A DNA stretch of 64,000 nucleotides, taken from positions 496,001 to 560,000 of the forward strand of contig NZ_CP061205.1 in assembly GCF_015240255.1 (NCBI RefSeq), in the 5' to 3' direction. Both the position numbers and the translations under genes were made by a program. Below the pieces are notes generated by a model. It had not been told where the DNA came from, made no database searches, and saw nothing but the letters and a program-made list of their open reading frames with translations. Within the stretch, counting starts at the first letter, position 1; every line of letters starts with the position of its first letter. This DNA is from Kordiimonas pumila (lineage in GTDB: Bacteria; Pseudomonadota; Alphaproteobacteria; Sphingomonadales; Kordiimonadaceae). This document shows positions 48,365-56,994 of this stretch, piece by piece.

Positions 48365-48856
48365 ATGTCGCAACTATCGATGCATACACCGATACTTGAT
48401 CTTACCCTAACCGAACTTGAAGGGGCAATCATTGCTGTTGATTGGGGTTGGTCCCCGTTTCAGGAAACCTCACCCTTGCTACAGGAAGCAAAGCGCCAGC
48501 TTGATGCCTATTTTGACGGCGACCTTACAGAATTTGATATTCCTCTTAGCCCTATGGGTACCAAACATCAGGAAAAAGTTTGGCAAGCCATGCGCGAAAT
48601 TCCGTACGGCGAAACCATAACCTACGGCGAACTAGCCCAGCAAATTGGTTCTGCCGCACAAGCGGTTGGCACAGCTTGCGGCCGTAATCCAATGCCTGTT
48701 TTAATACCCTGCCACAGGATTGTGGCATCTGCCGGCAAGCTTGGTGGCTATTCTGGCGACGGCGGCCTTTATACAAAACGAGCCTTACTGGTTCTTGAAG
48801 GTGCGCTCAGTGTGGAAGAAGGCAATATTCTGGAGGCGTCAGGCGCACTAGATTAA
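48365..48856 (+). CDS. ogt: Methylated-DNA--[protein]-cysteine S-methyltransferase (Ogt type)
   Basis: Suicide repair protein that removes O6-methylguanine. 163 residues. GTKHQEKVWQAMREIPYGETITYGELA near residue 62 is the DNA-binding helix region; IPCHRIVASAGKLGGYSG near residue 116 holds the acceptor cysteine (PCHR). GGGG lies six bases before the ATG. Divergent from mnmE. Confidence 0.95.
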   Translation: MSQLSMHTPILDLTLTELEGAIIAVDWGWSPFQETSPLLQEAKRQLDAYFDGDLTEFDIPLSPMGTKHQEKVWQAMREIPYGETITYGELAQQIGSAAQAVGTACGRNPMPVLIPCHRIVASAGKLGGYSGDGGLYTKRALLVLEGALSVEEGNILEASGALD

Positions 48857-48899
48857 TAGTACAATTAGTTCCCTTTCTTCATTTAATAAAGGAACCCTA

Positions 48900-49604
48900 A
48901 TGACAAACATCACAATTACAGCAGCAGATAAAACTGGTTCTTTTTCTGTCTATACAGCAGCACCAAAAAGCAGCACTGGCCCTGCTGTTGTTGTTATTCA
49001 AGAAATTTTTGGGGTGAACTATAATGTTCGCAGTATTTGCGACTGGCTTGCCGACGAAGGCTTTTTTGCTTTTGCACCAGACCTGTTTTGGCGACAAAAA
49101 CCCGGTATAGAGCTTGAAGCCAAAAACCCTGAAGAACTTCAAGCCGCTTTTGGCTATATGAAAGCATTCGACGGGCAAAAGGGCTTGGATGATATCCAGA
49201 CAACAATAAACCATGCACGATCAGTTTCCGGTGTAAACGGTAAGGTGGGTGCGGTTGGTTATTGCCTTGGCGGGTATCTCGCTTATATGACAGCCGCTAA
49301 AACCGATATTGATGCCTCTGTCGGTTATTACGGGGTTTCCCTTGATACAAAGATAGATGAAGCAAAAACAATAAAAAAACCTCTGATGCTGCATATTGCT
49401 GAAAAAGATGGATTTGTAAGCCCTGAAGCACAAGCTGCCATGCATAAAGGCCTTGATGACCACCCTGCTGTCACCTTGTATGATTATGCTGGCGTTGACC
49501 ACGGGTTTGCCAGGATAGAAGGCAGCGCTTACCACAAGGAAGCCGCAACGCTTGCCAACAAACGAACCATCGATTTTTTCAATAAACATCTGAAAGGCGC
49601 ATAA
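48900..49604 (+). CDS. Dienelactone hydrolase family protein
   Basis: 234-residue alpha/beta hydrolase. The nucleophile is cysteine in GYCLGGYLAY near residue 118, with AEKDGFV near residue 166 and DHGFARI near residue 199 for acid and histidine. This is the classical dienelactone hydrolase Cys-His-Asp triad. Substrate unknown in this context. AAGGAACCCTA precedes the ATG; one base separates it from qor. Confidence 0.88.
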   Translation: MTNITITAADKTGSFSVYTAAPKSSTGPAVVVIQEIFGVNYNVRSICDWLADEGFFAFAPDLFWRQKPGIELEAKNPEELQAAFGYMKAFDGQKGLDDIQTTINHARSVSGVNGKVGAVGYCLGGYLAYMTAAKTDIDASVGYYGVSLDTKIDEAKTIKKPLMLHIAEKDGFVSPEAQAAMHKGLDDHPAVTLYDYAGVDHGFARIEGSAYHKEAATLANKRTIDFFNKHLKGA

Positions 49605-49605
49605 A

Positions 49606-50580
49606 ATGACCCATGCAATTGTGATAAAAAAAACAGGTGGGCCAGACGTTTTACAGTGGGAAGAAATTAATGTGCCTGCACCCAAGGCAGACGAGATTTC
49701 TATTAAACATACTTTTGTCAGCCTCAATTATATCGACACCTACCACCGGTCAGGTCTGTATCCCATGCCACTTCCCGGCACAATTGGTCTTGAAGCAGTA
49801 GGTGTTATTTCTGCTGTTGGCGACACTATATCTGACCTTAAAGTTGGTGACAGAGTAGCGTATCCAATAGGACCTCTAGGTGCTTACGCTGAAGAGCGCA
49901 CAATGCCCGCACATACAGTTGTAAAAATTCCTGATACCGTTTCAGATGAAACAGTAGCTGCCATTCTTATGAAGGCCTGCACTGTTGAATGCCTGATAAA
50001 ACGGATTTTCCACGTTGGAAAAGATCATACTGTTTTATTACAGGCTGCCGCAGGCGGTGTTGGTTTACTTGCATGCCAGTGGCTTTCCGCTATCGGTGCA
50101 ACAGTTATTGGCACCGTTAGTTCAGAAGAAAAAGCCATTTTGGCTAAAGAAAATGGCTGTACACATACCCTTAATTACAAAACTGAAGATTTCCAGAAAC
50201 GCGTAATGGAAATAACAGACGGCAAAGGCGTGGATGTGGTTTATGACAGTGCTGGTAAAGATACTTTCATAAAATCGCTAGATTGCCTGAAACCAAGGGG
50301 TTGGATGGTAACTTACGGCAATACAACAGGACCAATTGATCCAATTTCGCCAGCCCTACTTGCACAAAAAGGGTCGCTTATCCTGACACGCCCTACTGTG
50401 CTGGATTACATGCGCACACGGGAAGAACTTGTTTCAGCAACAAATGCTGTTTTTAACCAGATTGAAAAAGGCGTTTTAAAAGCAAACATCAACCAGAAAT
50501 TTGCTTTAAAAGATGCAGCAACCGCCCACCGCGCACTGGAAGCAGGCAAAACCAGCGGCCAAACGTTGCTTGCGGTCTAG
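49606..50580 (+). CDS. Quinone oxidoreductase (Qor-like, NADPH-dependent, zeta-crystallin type)
   Basis: 324-residue MDR-family enzyme without catalytic zinc ligands. LNYIDTYHRSGLYPMPLP near residue 38, GLEAVGVISAVGD near residue 61, and the NADPH loop AAAGGVGLLACQW near residue 146 match quinone reductases such as QorA. Likely reduces quinones or other enones. Directly follows the dienelactone hydrolase and ends at a bidirectional terminator. Confidence 0.88.
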   Translation: MTHAIVIKKTGGPDVLQWEEINVPAPKADEISIKHTFVSLNYIDTYHRSGLYPMPLPGTIGLEAVGVISAVGDTISDLKVGDRVAYPIGPLGAYAEERTMPAHTVVKIPDTVSDETVAAILMKACTVECLIKRIFHVGKDHTVLLQAAAGGVGLLACQWLSAIGATVIGTVSSEEKAILAKENGCTHTLNYKTEDFQKRVMEITDGKGVDVVYDSAGKDTFIKSLDCLKPRGWMVTYGNTTGPIDPISPALLAQKGSLILTRPTVLDYMRTREELVSATNAVFNQIEKGVLKANINQKFALKDAATAHRALEAGKTSGQTLLAV

Positions 50581-50582
50581 AT

Positions 50583-50591
50583 TTATCCACA
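50583..50591 (+). other. Isolated DnaA-box match after qor
   Basis: TTATCCACA, a perfect consensus DnaA box in the qor-rho gap, about 3.2 kb left of the predicted origin. May be a titration site or a chance match. Confidence 0.4.
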
Positions 50592-50624
50592 AGTAAAACC
50601 GCAATTTTTCAGCTATCACCCCAT

Positions 50625-50654
50625 AAAAAAGCCCGGCAAATAACCGGGCTTTTT
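50625..50654. terminator. Bidirectional terminator between qor and rho
   Basis: Stem AGCCCGG (50630-50636) with CCGGGCT (50644-50650), seven-base loop, A-run before and T-run after, so it can end both qor and the convergent rho. Confidence 0.88.
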
Positions 50655-50675
50655 GCATCTCTATCCAGATAAATT

Positions 50676-51944
50676 TTAGTTGTTCATCTGAGAGAAAAAT
50701 TCTTCGTTGTTCTTTGCATCTTTCAATTTTGAAAGCAGGAACTCCATCGCATCCACAGTACCCATTGGGGTAAGAATACGGCGCAGCACCCACATTTTTG
50801 AAAGCGTTGCCGGATCAACAAGCAGTTCTTCTTTCCGTGTACCGGATTTGAGAATATCAATCGCCGGGAACACGCGTTTGTCTGCGACCTTACGGTCCAG
50901 AATAATCTCGCTGTTACCCGTGCCTTTGAATTCCTCAAAGATCACTTCGTCCATGCGGCTACCCGTTTCAATCAGTGCCGTAGCGATGATTGAAAGCGAA
51001 CCACCTTCCTCGATATTACGCGCAGCACCAAAGAAACGTTTTGGGCGCTGCAGGGCATTTGCATCCACACCGCCTGTAAGCACCTTACCAGATGACGGCA
51101 CAACCGTGTTATAGGCGCGGGCAAGCCGGGTGATACTATCCAGCAAGATCACAACATCTTTGCCGTGTTCAACAAGGCGTTTGGCTTTTTCAATCACCAT
51201 TTCAGCAACCTGAACGTGGCGTGACGCAGGTTCATCAAACGTAGATGATACAACCTCACCGTCCACTGAACGCTGCATATCGGTTACTTCTTCCGGGCGC
51301 TCATCAATCAGAAGTACAATCACATAACATTCAGGGTGATTGGCTGTAATGCTTTTTGCAATATTTTGAAGAAGAACTGTTTTACCTGTGCGCGGCGGTG
51401 CCACAATAAGGGCGCGCTGGCCTTTACCAATTGGTGCTACAAGATCAATCACCCGTGGTGATTTATCTTTCACTGTTGGATCATCAGGATCAAGTTTCAG
51501 TTTTTCATCAGGGTAAAGGGGTGTCAGGTTATCAAAGTGTACCTTATGCCGCGTTCTTTCAGGCTCATCAAAATTGATTTTTGAAACCTTAAGAAGGGCA
51601 AAATACCGCTCGCCGTCTTTTGGGGCGCGAATTTGGCCTTCAACTGTATCACCCGTTCTGAGAGCAAACCGGCGAATTTGCGATGGGCTAACATAAATAT
51701 CATCTGGGCCTGGCAAGTAATTTGCCTCAGGGCTTCTAAGGAAGCCAAAACCATCAGACAGTGTTTCAATAACACCGCCACCCATTATTTCGATATCATC
51801 TTCTGCAAGATGTTTCAAAATCGCAAACATCATATCCTGTTTGCGCATGCTTGAAGCATTTTCAACACCAACTTCTTCAGCAAGAGCAAGAAGGTCGGCA
51901 GGGGTTTTATTTTTAAGTTCCTGTAAATGCATAGGTGCACTCAT
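50676..51944 (-). CDS. rho: Transcription termination factor Rho
   Basis: Hexameric RNA helicase that ends transcription. 422 residues. N-terminal RNA-binding domain, then Walker [16 protein letters not shown] near residue 180 and [13 protein letters not shown] near residue 215, and [11 protein letters not shown] near residue 265. [25 protein letters not shown] matches the Q-loop area. Preceded by a 192-base leader that contains a 16-bp palindrome. Confidence 0.98.
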   Translation of the reverse strand: MSAPMHLQELKNKTPADLLALAEEVGVENASSMRKQDMMFAILKHLAEDDIEIMGGGVIETLSDGFGFLRSPEANYLPGPDDIYVSPSQIRRFALRTGDTVEGQIRAPKDGERYFALLKVSKINFDEPERTRHKVHFDNLTPLYPDEKLKLDPDDPTVKDKSPRVIDLVAPIGKGQRALIVAPPRTGKTVLLQNIAKSITANHPECYVIVLLIDERPEEVTDMQRSVDGEVVSSTFDEPASRHVQVAEMVIEKAKRLVEHGKDVVILLDSITRLARAYNTVVPSSGKVLTGGVDANALQRPKRFFGAARNIEEGGSLSIIATALIETGSRMDEVIFEEFKGTGNSEIILDRKVADKRVFPAIDILKSGTRKEELLVDPATLSKMWVLRRILTPMGTVDAMEFLLSKLKDAKNNEEFFSQMNN

Positions 51945-51964
51945 GTAGTCAGTCTTTCGGATGA

Positions 51965-51980
51965 TTATTCATATGAATAA
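51965..51980. repeat. Perfect 16-bp palindrome in the rho leader
   Basis: TTATTCATATGAATAA is fully self-complementary and lies 21 bases before the rho start codon. It may be an operator or an RNA hairpin; no known regulator is recognised. Confidence 0.5.
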
Positions 51981-52136
51981 GAAATGATAAGGATGGCTTT
52001 TCGCTTTGAAAATAAGATTGCTTAAATTTCTGTTTATAGCCAGCAAAGGAAGGATTTTGATATTGATATAGTCTACATCATAATGATTTAGCGTGGAGGG
52101 TAACACGCCGCTCAATTCTGTCAAGAAAATATAGTC

Positions 52137-52580
52137 CTAAAACGGGCGCACTATCACCAATATCACGATTAAAATGATAAATATCGCTGGTACCTCATTC
52201 ATTTTACGGAAAAACGCACTGTTTTTCTTTCTCACGCCTGCTGCAAGATCTTTCCGCCAGCGCGACATCATGCCGTGAAAGCCGCTTAATATGAAAACAA
52301 GTAACAGCTTTGCATGAAGCCAGCCACCAGCGCCAAAACCAATATTGAGAACAAGGCAAATACCCAGAACCCAGGTAATAATCATCGCTGGGTTAATGAT
52401 GATATTCATCAGACGCTTTTCGCGTTCAATCCAAAGCTGATCTTCAGCGCTGCCCACTTCACACTCAGCATGATAAGCAAAATACCGCGGCAGCATAAAC
52501 ATGCCCGCCATCCAGAAAATTACAAAAATGATATGGAAAGCTTTTACCCAAAGATAAGCCGACCCCAAATATCCTTCCAT
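52137..52580 (-). CDS. hemJ: Protoporphyrinogen IX oxidase HemJ
   Basis: Inner-membrane enzyme for the penultimate heme step, using a bound heme. 147 residues with four hydrophobic helices. YLWVKAFHIIFVIFWMAGMFMLPR near residue 10 holds a conserved histidine, and WLHAKLLLVFILSGFHG near residue 86 another. AGGGGA is eight bases before ATG 52580. Downstream of hemE on the same strand by 21 bases, so a small heme operon. Confidence 0.94.
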   Translation of the reverse strand: MEGYLGSAYLWVKAFHIIFVIFWMAGMFMLPRYFAYHAECEVGSAEDQLWIEREKRLMNIIINPAMIITWVLGICLVLNIGFGAGGWLHAKLLLVFILSGFHGMMSRWRKDLAAGVRKKNSAFFRKMNEVPAIFIILIVILVIVRPF

Positions 52581-52601
52581 CACATTTCCCCTGTTTTATA
52601 A

Positions 52602-53633
52602 TTATCTGTTGAAGTTTTTAATGGTTTCAGAGAGAAGCGCCACATTTTCAGGTGGTGTTTCTGGCACAAAACCATGTCCAAGGTTGAAAATATGGCTACC
52701 TGCTTTTAAGCCCTCTAGGATACGCAAGGCTTCTTTTACCATAGCATCCCCGCCGGACACTACGAGATGCGGGTCTAGGTTACCCTGTACGCAGGCGAGC
52801 GGCTGAATTTCCCGTGCAGCATAGCCAAGCGGTACGCCAGTATCGAGCGACACACCATTAACGTCGGTTTCCTCTGTGTAGCGTTTAAGCATGGCACCAG
52901 CAAGGCGCGGAAAACCGATGATCGGTGTTTCACTATGCTTTGCGCGCACTTTTTCCACGATTGCTTTTGTTGGTTCAATGACCCATTTTTCAAACATGGT
53001 TTCAGGAAGTGCCGCTGACCAGCTGTCAAAAATTTGTACAACATCAGCGCCCGCTTCAATTTGCTTACATAAATACTCTGCTGTTGCATCCACAAGCATA
53101 TCCAGAATTTTACCAAAAAGCTCTGGGTTACCGTAGCCCATTTGCCGGGCTGCAGCATGGTCTTTACTGCCTGCACCTTCAATCATGTATGTAGCAACTG
53201 TCCACGGCGCACCGGCAAACCCTAAAAGAGTTACATTTTCAGGTAGCGCTTTTCTTAATCTGGAGACAGTTTCATAGACATTTCCAACGCGCTGATGAAA
53301 GCCATTCAACGAAAGCTTGTTGAAGCTATCAAGCGTTTTAACAGCGTCAAGCTTGGGGCCATGCCCTGCTTCAAACCAAACCTTTTGGCCCAGCCCATCA
53401 GGTACCACCAGAATATCAGCAAATAAAATGGCACCATCCATCCCGTACCGACGAATAGGCTGAAGGGTTACTTCTGTTGCCTTATCCGGATTATAGCAAA
53501 AATCCATAAAGGAAGGTGCTGTTTTCCGTATCTCACGGTATTCGGGTAAATACCGCCCTGCCTGGCGCATAAACCAAAACGGGACTTTATTACCGGGGTT
53601 ACCTTTGAGAGTCTCTAAAAGGGGTTTTACCAT
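52602..53633 (-). CDS. hemE: Uroporphyrinogen decarboxylase
   Basis: Converts uroporphyrinogen III to coproporphyrinogen III. 343 residues. PFWFMRQAGRYLPEYREIR near residue 19 carries the substrate arginines, LFADILVVPDGLGQKVWFE near residue 70 the catalytic aspartate, and AVKTLDSF nearby. Adjacent to the predicted oriC, the known neighbour of the origin in Caulobacter. Divergent from PPSR. Confidence 0.98.
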   Translation of the reverse strand: MVKPLLETLKGNPGNKVPFWFMRQAGRYLPEYREIRKTAPSFMDFCYNPDKATEVTLQPIRRYGMDGAILFADILVVPDGLGQKVWFEAGHGPKLDAVKTLDSFNKLSLNGFHQRVGNVYETVSRLRKALPENVTLLGFAGAPWTVATYMIEGAGSKDHAAARQMGYGNPELFGKILDMLVDATAEYLCKQIEAGADVVQIFDSWSAALPETMFEKWVIEPTKAIVEKVRAKHSETPIIGFPRLAGAMLKRYTEETDVNGVSLDTGVPLGYAAREIQPLACVQGNLDPHLVVSGGDAMVKEALRILEGLKAGSHIFNLGHGFVPETPPENVALLSETIKNFNR

Positions 53634-53755
53634 AAGACTATGCTACCTGATCATTACACGAGCAGATACCTATAAAGCGAAAGACTACTTAAATAAATAA
53701 TATATATAGAATCTTGTAGTAGTAGTTATATCCTGTGAAAACTGGGGATAAGAAG

Positions 53756-53764
53756 TTATCCACA
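53756..53764 (+). other. DnaA box (perfect TTATCCACA)
   Basis: Consensus box within the predicted oriC, next to a minus-strand TTATCCCCA box ending at 53751. Confidence 0.75.
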
Positions 53765-54023
53765 GATCTATGCACACATAGGGCTTTTAAGGTTGCATGA
53801 TAAAATTTATGTTAATAAAACAATATATTACATAATAATGACTATAGGTTTCAAGGCTTTCTAATTGTGGGGATAACGTGGAAAACTTGTGTTTCAAGCA
53901 TTTTTCTTTGTTAGTTATACTTTGTTTTTCTGCCTTGGGATAAAACTGATATAGTTGGTAACAGATTCTTTCCAAATTGGGGGTAAGTGGCGTAGTGTCA
54001 TCGTCAACATCCTTATCACCAAG

Positions 54024-54032
54024 TTATCCACA
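54024..54032 (+). other. DnaA box (perfect TTATCCACA)
   Basis: Second consensus box, 11 bases before the chosen PPSR start, at the right edge of the predicted oriC. Confidence 0.75.
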
Positions 54033-54042
54033 GGCTATTCCT

Positions 54043-54966
54043 ATGAGTCTTCCACCGAACGAAAACACACCGTCTGCTGCTGGTTTTTTAAAGCCAGATG
54101 AAACAGAATTTCATTTGCATCTGGTCTCAGATTCAACCGGCGAAACTTTAGAGGCAATAATTTCTGCTGCCCTTGTACAGTTTGAAGGGGTAAATGTTCA
54201 TAAGCATTACTGGCCGCTTGTTCGGTCTGCCCTGCAAATGAACCGGCTAATGGATGATATTAAAGAACAGCCGGGCCTTGTTCTTTATACCCTTGTAAAC
54301 AGGGAAATTAGAAAAGCACTGGAGGAGGCCTGTCAGGCTTCTAATATGCCGGTTCTATCTATTCTGGACCCGGTTATTAATTTACTCGGGTCTTACTTTG
54401 GGCAAAAAGCCATGCATAAACCCGGTCGTCAGCATACAATGAACACGCGGTATTTTCAGCGTATTGATGCCCTGCATTTTACAATGGCCCATGATGATGG
54501 TCAGATGGTTGAAGATGCACAGCAGGCAGATATTGTGCTTATTGGTGTATCGCGCTCTTCAAAAACCCCAACCAGCATTTATTTGGCGAATAAAGGGTAT
54601 AAAACCTTGAATGTTCCCTTTGTACCGGGCTGTCCCATGCCAAAAGAGCTGGATTCCCTTAAAAACAAGTTTGTGATTGGCCTTACCACAAGTGTTGAGC
54701 GGTTGGCTGCTATTAGAACCAACAGGCTGCGCTCGATCAACGAATCTGAAGAAGGTGATTATACTGACCGCGACCGAATAGATACTGAAATTAGGGAATG
54801 CAGGCGGTATTGCAGCAAGCGTGGCTGGCCAGTTATTGATGTAACCCGCCGTTCGATTGAAGAAACGGCAGCCGCTATTATCAATAAATATTCTCAGTGG
54901 CTTGAACAGTTACCTGAGGGCACCACAAAAGTTGAAGTGCTTGCTAAAGCGGAATCACTGGAATGA
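54043..54966 (+). CDS. Pyruvate, phosphate/water dikinase regulatory protein (PPSR, DUF299)
   Basis: Bifunctional kinase/pyrophosphorylase that controls PPDK or PEP synthase by threonine phosphorylation. 307 residues from ATG 54043. DSTGETLEAIISAALVQF near residue 28 and GVSRSSKTPTSIYLANKGYKTLNVPFVPG near residue 165 are the family core, the latter a P-loop-like ADP site. A longer TTG start (53977) would invade oriC. Overlaps maf by four bases. Confidence 0.92.
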   Translation: MSLPPNENTPSAAGFLKPDETEFHLHLVSDSTGETLEAIISAALVQFEGVNVHKHYWPLVRSALQMNRLMDDIKEQPGLVLYTLVNREIRKALEEACQASNMPVLSILDPVINLLGSYFGQKAMHKPGRQHTMNTRYFQRIDALHFTMAHDDGQMVEDAQQADIVLIGVSRSSKTPTSIYLANKGYKTLNVPFVPGCPMPKELDSLKNKFVIGLTTSVERLAAIRTNRLRSINESEEGDYTDRDRIDTEIRECRRYCSKRGWPVIDVTRRSIEETAAAIINKYSQWLEQLPEGTTKVEVLAKAESLE

Positions 54967-55559
54967 CAGAACTTATATTGGCATCTGGCAGCATTACGCG
55001 GGCAAAAATGTTGCGTTCAGCGGGTGTAGATTTTACCGTTATAAAACCGATGGCAGATGAAGAAGGCTTGAAAGAAACGTTGCTGGCGGAAGGCTTGCCA
55101 CCTCGCGATATGGCAGATGCTCTTGCTGAGGTAAAAGCCAGGTCGGTTTCTATGCTAAAGCCTGACGCTTTTGTTTTGGGCGCGGATCAAATTCTGGAGC
55201 TAAGTGGTCAGGTTTTTTCAAAAGCAACTACTTTAGCAGAGGCAAAAAAAACATTATCTGCCCTTTCCGGGCATACGCACCAGCTTATATCCGCGGCTGT
55301 TGTATATCAGAACGGGCAGGCAATTTGGCGATCGATTGATAGTGTAAAAATGCATATGCGCCCCATAAGCGAAGATTTTATTGATATGTATCTCGGTAAA
55401 ATGGCAGATGATGCCTTATGGAGTGTTGGTTGTTATCAAATTGAGGGCTTGGGGTCTCAGCTTTTTACCCGTATTGAAGGCAGCCATTTCACGGTACTTG
55501 GGTTACCATTGTTACCGCTTCTTGATTTTCTACGCAGGCACGGGATACTGGCTATATGA
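54963..55559 (+). CDS. maf: Maf family nucleotide pyrophosphatase
   Basis: 198-residue Maf/HAM1-fold enzyme that hydrolyses non-canonical nucleoside triphosphates. ILASGSITRAKMLRSAGVDF near residue 4, where the usual SPRR is SITR; GADQILEL near residue 73 supplies acidic residues. Second gene of PPSR-maf-aroE-coaE-dnaQ, all coupled by overlaps. It ends with a stop within the aroE start. Confidence 0.93.
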   Translation: MTELILASGSITRAKMLRSAGVDFTVIKPMADEEGLKETLLAEGLPPRDMADALAEVKARSVSMLKPDAFVLGADQILELSGQVFSKATTLAEAKKTLSALSGHTHQLISAAVVYQNGQAIWRSIDSVKMHMRPISEDFIDMYLGKMADDALWSVGCYQIEGLGSQLFTRIEGSHFTVLGLPLLPLLDFLRRHGILAI

Positions 55560-56392
55560 TGATAAAACAGGAAAAAGCCGCTGTTATCGGGCACCCTATT
55601 TCACAGTCTCTTTCCCCCCTCATTCACAATCACTGGATGGAACAGAAAGGCATTGATGGCTGTTATGAAGCCCATGATGTACCCGTTGGTGGGTTAGAGG
55701 CTTTCATCGAAAAAGCAAAGGCTGCAGGCTTATCGGGCTTTAATGTTACAGTACCCCATAAAACAGATATTTTACCGTTTATGGACAAGGTAGCGCCGCT
55801 TGCGCGCCAAATGGGGGCGGTTAATACTGTTCGAATAGAGGCAGACGGCACGCTAACCGGCTTTAATACGGATGGTATCGGCCTTATTACCCATTTGCGC
55901 AATACAGTGCCCGGCTGGCCGCGTGATTTACCAGCGCTTATTCTAGGCGCGGGCGGTGCAGCGAGGGCGGCGGTTCTGGGGCTTCTGAATGAAAGTTTAC
56001 CGGTTTTGATGATCACAAACAGAACTCGCGAGAAAGCAGAAATAATCGCGAAAGAAGTAGGCCGTGGCCGCTTGACAGTGGTTGACTGGGAAGACAGGCA
56101 CGGCGCGGTTGCTGCATCGGGCCTTGTTATAAATACCACAACTTTAGGCATGGTGGGCCAGCCAGAGCTTGAACTTGATCTAGCTCTCGCAACAAGAGAT
56201 ACCGTCATTTATGATATTGTCTATAAGCCCCTTGAAACAGGCCTTTTAAAGGCCGCAAGACAGCGCAGCCTAAGAACGGTTGATGGCCTTGGCATGTTGG
56301 TGCATCAAGGGGCTGCTGCCTTTAAGGTCTGGTTCGGGCATGATGTAGGCTTTGATGAAGCGTTGCGGAAAAAATTGGAGACAATGATCTAA
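55556..56392 (+). CDS. aroE: Shikimate dehydrogenase
   Basis: NADPH-dependent reduction of 3-dehydroshikimate. 278 residues. IGHPISQSLSPLIHNHWM near residue 11 and NVTVPHKTDI near residue 64 bind shikimate; the lysine is in VPHK. NTDGIG near residue 103 and GAGGAARAAVLGLL near residue 131 bind the cofactor. Overlaps maf (ATGATGA) and coaE (TAATG). Confidence 0.96.
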   Translation: MMIKQEKAAVIGHPISQSLSPLIHNHWMEQKGIDGCYEAHDVPVGGLEAFIEKAKAAGLSGFNVTVPHKTDILPFMDKVAPLARQMGAVNTVRIEADGTLTGFNTDGIGLITHLRNTVPGWPRDLPALILGAGGAARAAVLGLLNESLPVLMITNRTREKAEIIAKEVGRGRLTVVDWEDRHGAVAASGLVINTTTLGMVGQPELELDLALATRDTVIYDIVYKPLETGLLKAARQRSLRTVDGLGMLVHQGAAAFKVWFGHDVGFDEALRKKLETMI

Positions 56393-56994
56393 TGCGGGTG
56401 GTCGGGCTTACGGGGTCTATCGGTATGGGGAAAAGCGAAACGGCGCGCATGTTTATGGATGCCGGTATACCCGTGTTTGATGCTGACCAGATAGTGCGCG
56501 GCCTGCAGGAAAAAAACGGCCCGGCCTTACCTCTAATCGAGGCGGCTTTTCCTGGCAGTGTTGATAAGGGTGTACTGGATAGAGGCAAGCTGGGCAGCCT
56601 TGTTTTTGCAAACCCTGCTGCAAAGAAAAAGCTTGAGGCGATTATGCACCCCATGGTGGGGGAAGCCCGTGCCAGCTTTTTTGAAAAAGCCGCAGCATCT
56701 GGTGCGCCATTTGTGGTGCTTGATGTACCGCTTTTATTTGAAACGGGTGGGAACGCAGCTTGTGACAGGGTTATTGTTGTATCAGCACCAGCAGATGTGC
56801 AGCGCTCTCGAGTTTTGGCGCGCCCCGGCATGACAGAAGAGAAATTCGAGCATATTCTTGGTTTGCAAATGCCAGATGTAGAAAAAAAAGCACGGGCAGA
56901 TTATATTATTGATACCGGGCATGGGCTTGACCACGCTCGGGGGCAGGTTGCAGAAATCATTCAGGAAATGAAGGAAGTTTCAGAGCGTGCGTGA
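56392..56994 (+). CDS. coaE: Dephospho-CoA kinase
   Basis: Last step of CoA synthesis. 200 residues. P-loop GLTGSIGMGKSETA near residue 4, DADQIVRGLQ near residue 32, and the LDVPLLFETGG motif near residue 110. Shares a base with the aroE stop; its end overlaps dnaQ by eight bases. Confidence 0.96.
   Translation: MRVVGLTGSIGMGKSETARMFMDAGIPVFDADQIVRGLQEKNGPALPLIEAAFPGSVDKGVLDRGKLGSLVFANPAAKKKLEAIMHPMVGEARASFFEKAAASGAPFVVLDVPLLFETGGNAACDRVIVVSAPADVQRSRVLARPGMTEEKFEHILGLQMPDVEKKARADYIIDTGHGLDHARGQVAEIIQEMKEVSERA

Larger units (their letters stand above)
53640..54040. other. Predicted chromosomal replication origin (oriC)
   Basis: A gap of about 400 bases without a gene between divergent hemE and PPSR. 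It holds two perfect DnaA boxes (53756 and 54024), one-mismatch boxes TTATCCCCA on the minus strand at 53743-53751 and 53868-53876, and a two-mismatch TTATCACCA at 54013. AT-rich tracts at 53687-53710 and 53799-53842 could be the unwinding element. GANTC methylation sites lie at 53709 and 53964. The hemE-oriC link matches Caulobacter. Short frames here are not taken as genes. Confidence 0.85.

Noticed and set aside
53787-53975. 62-codon minus-strand frame in the oriC gap
   Set aside because: AT-driven open frame in origin DNA; no ribosome site or homology.
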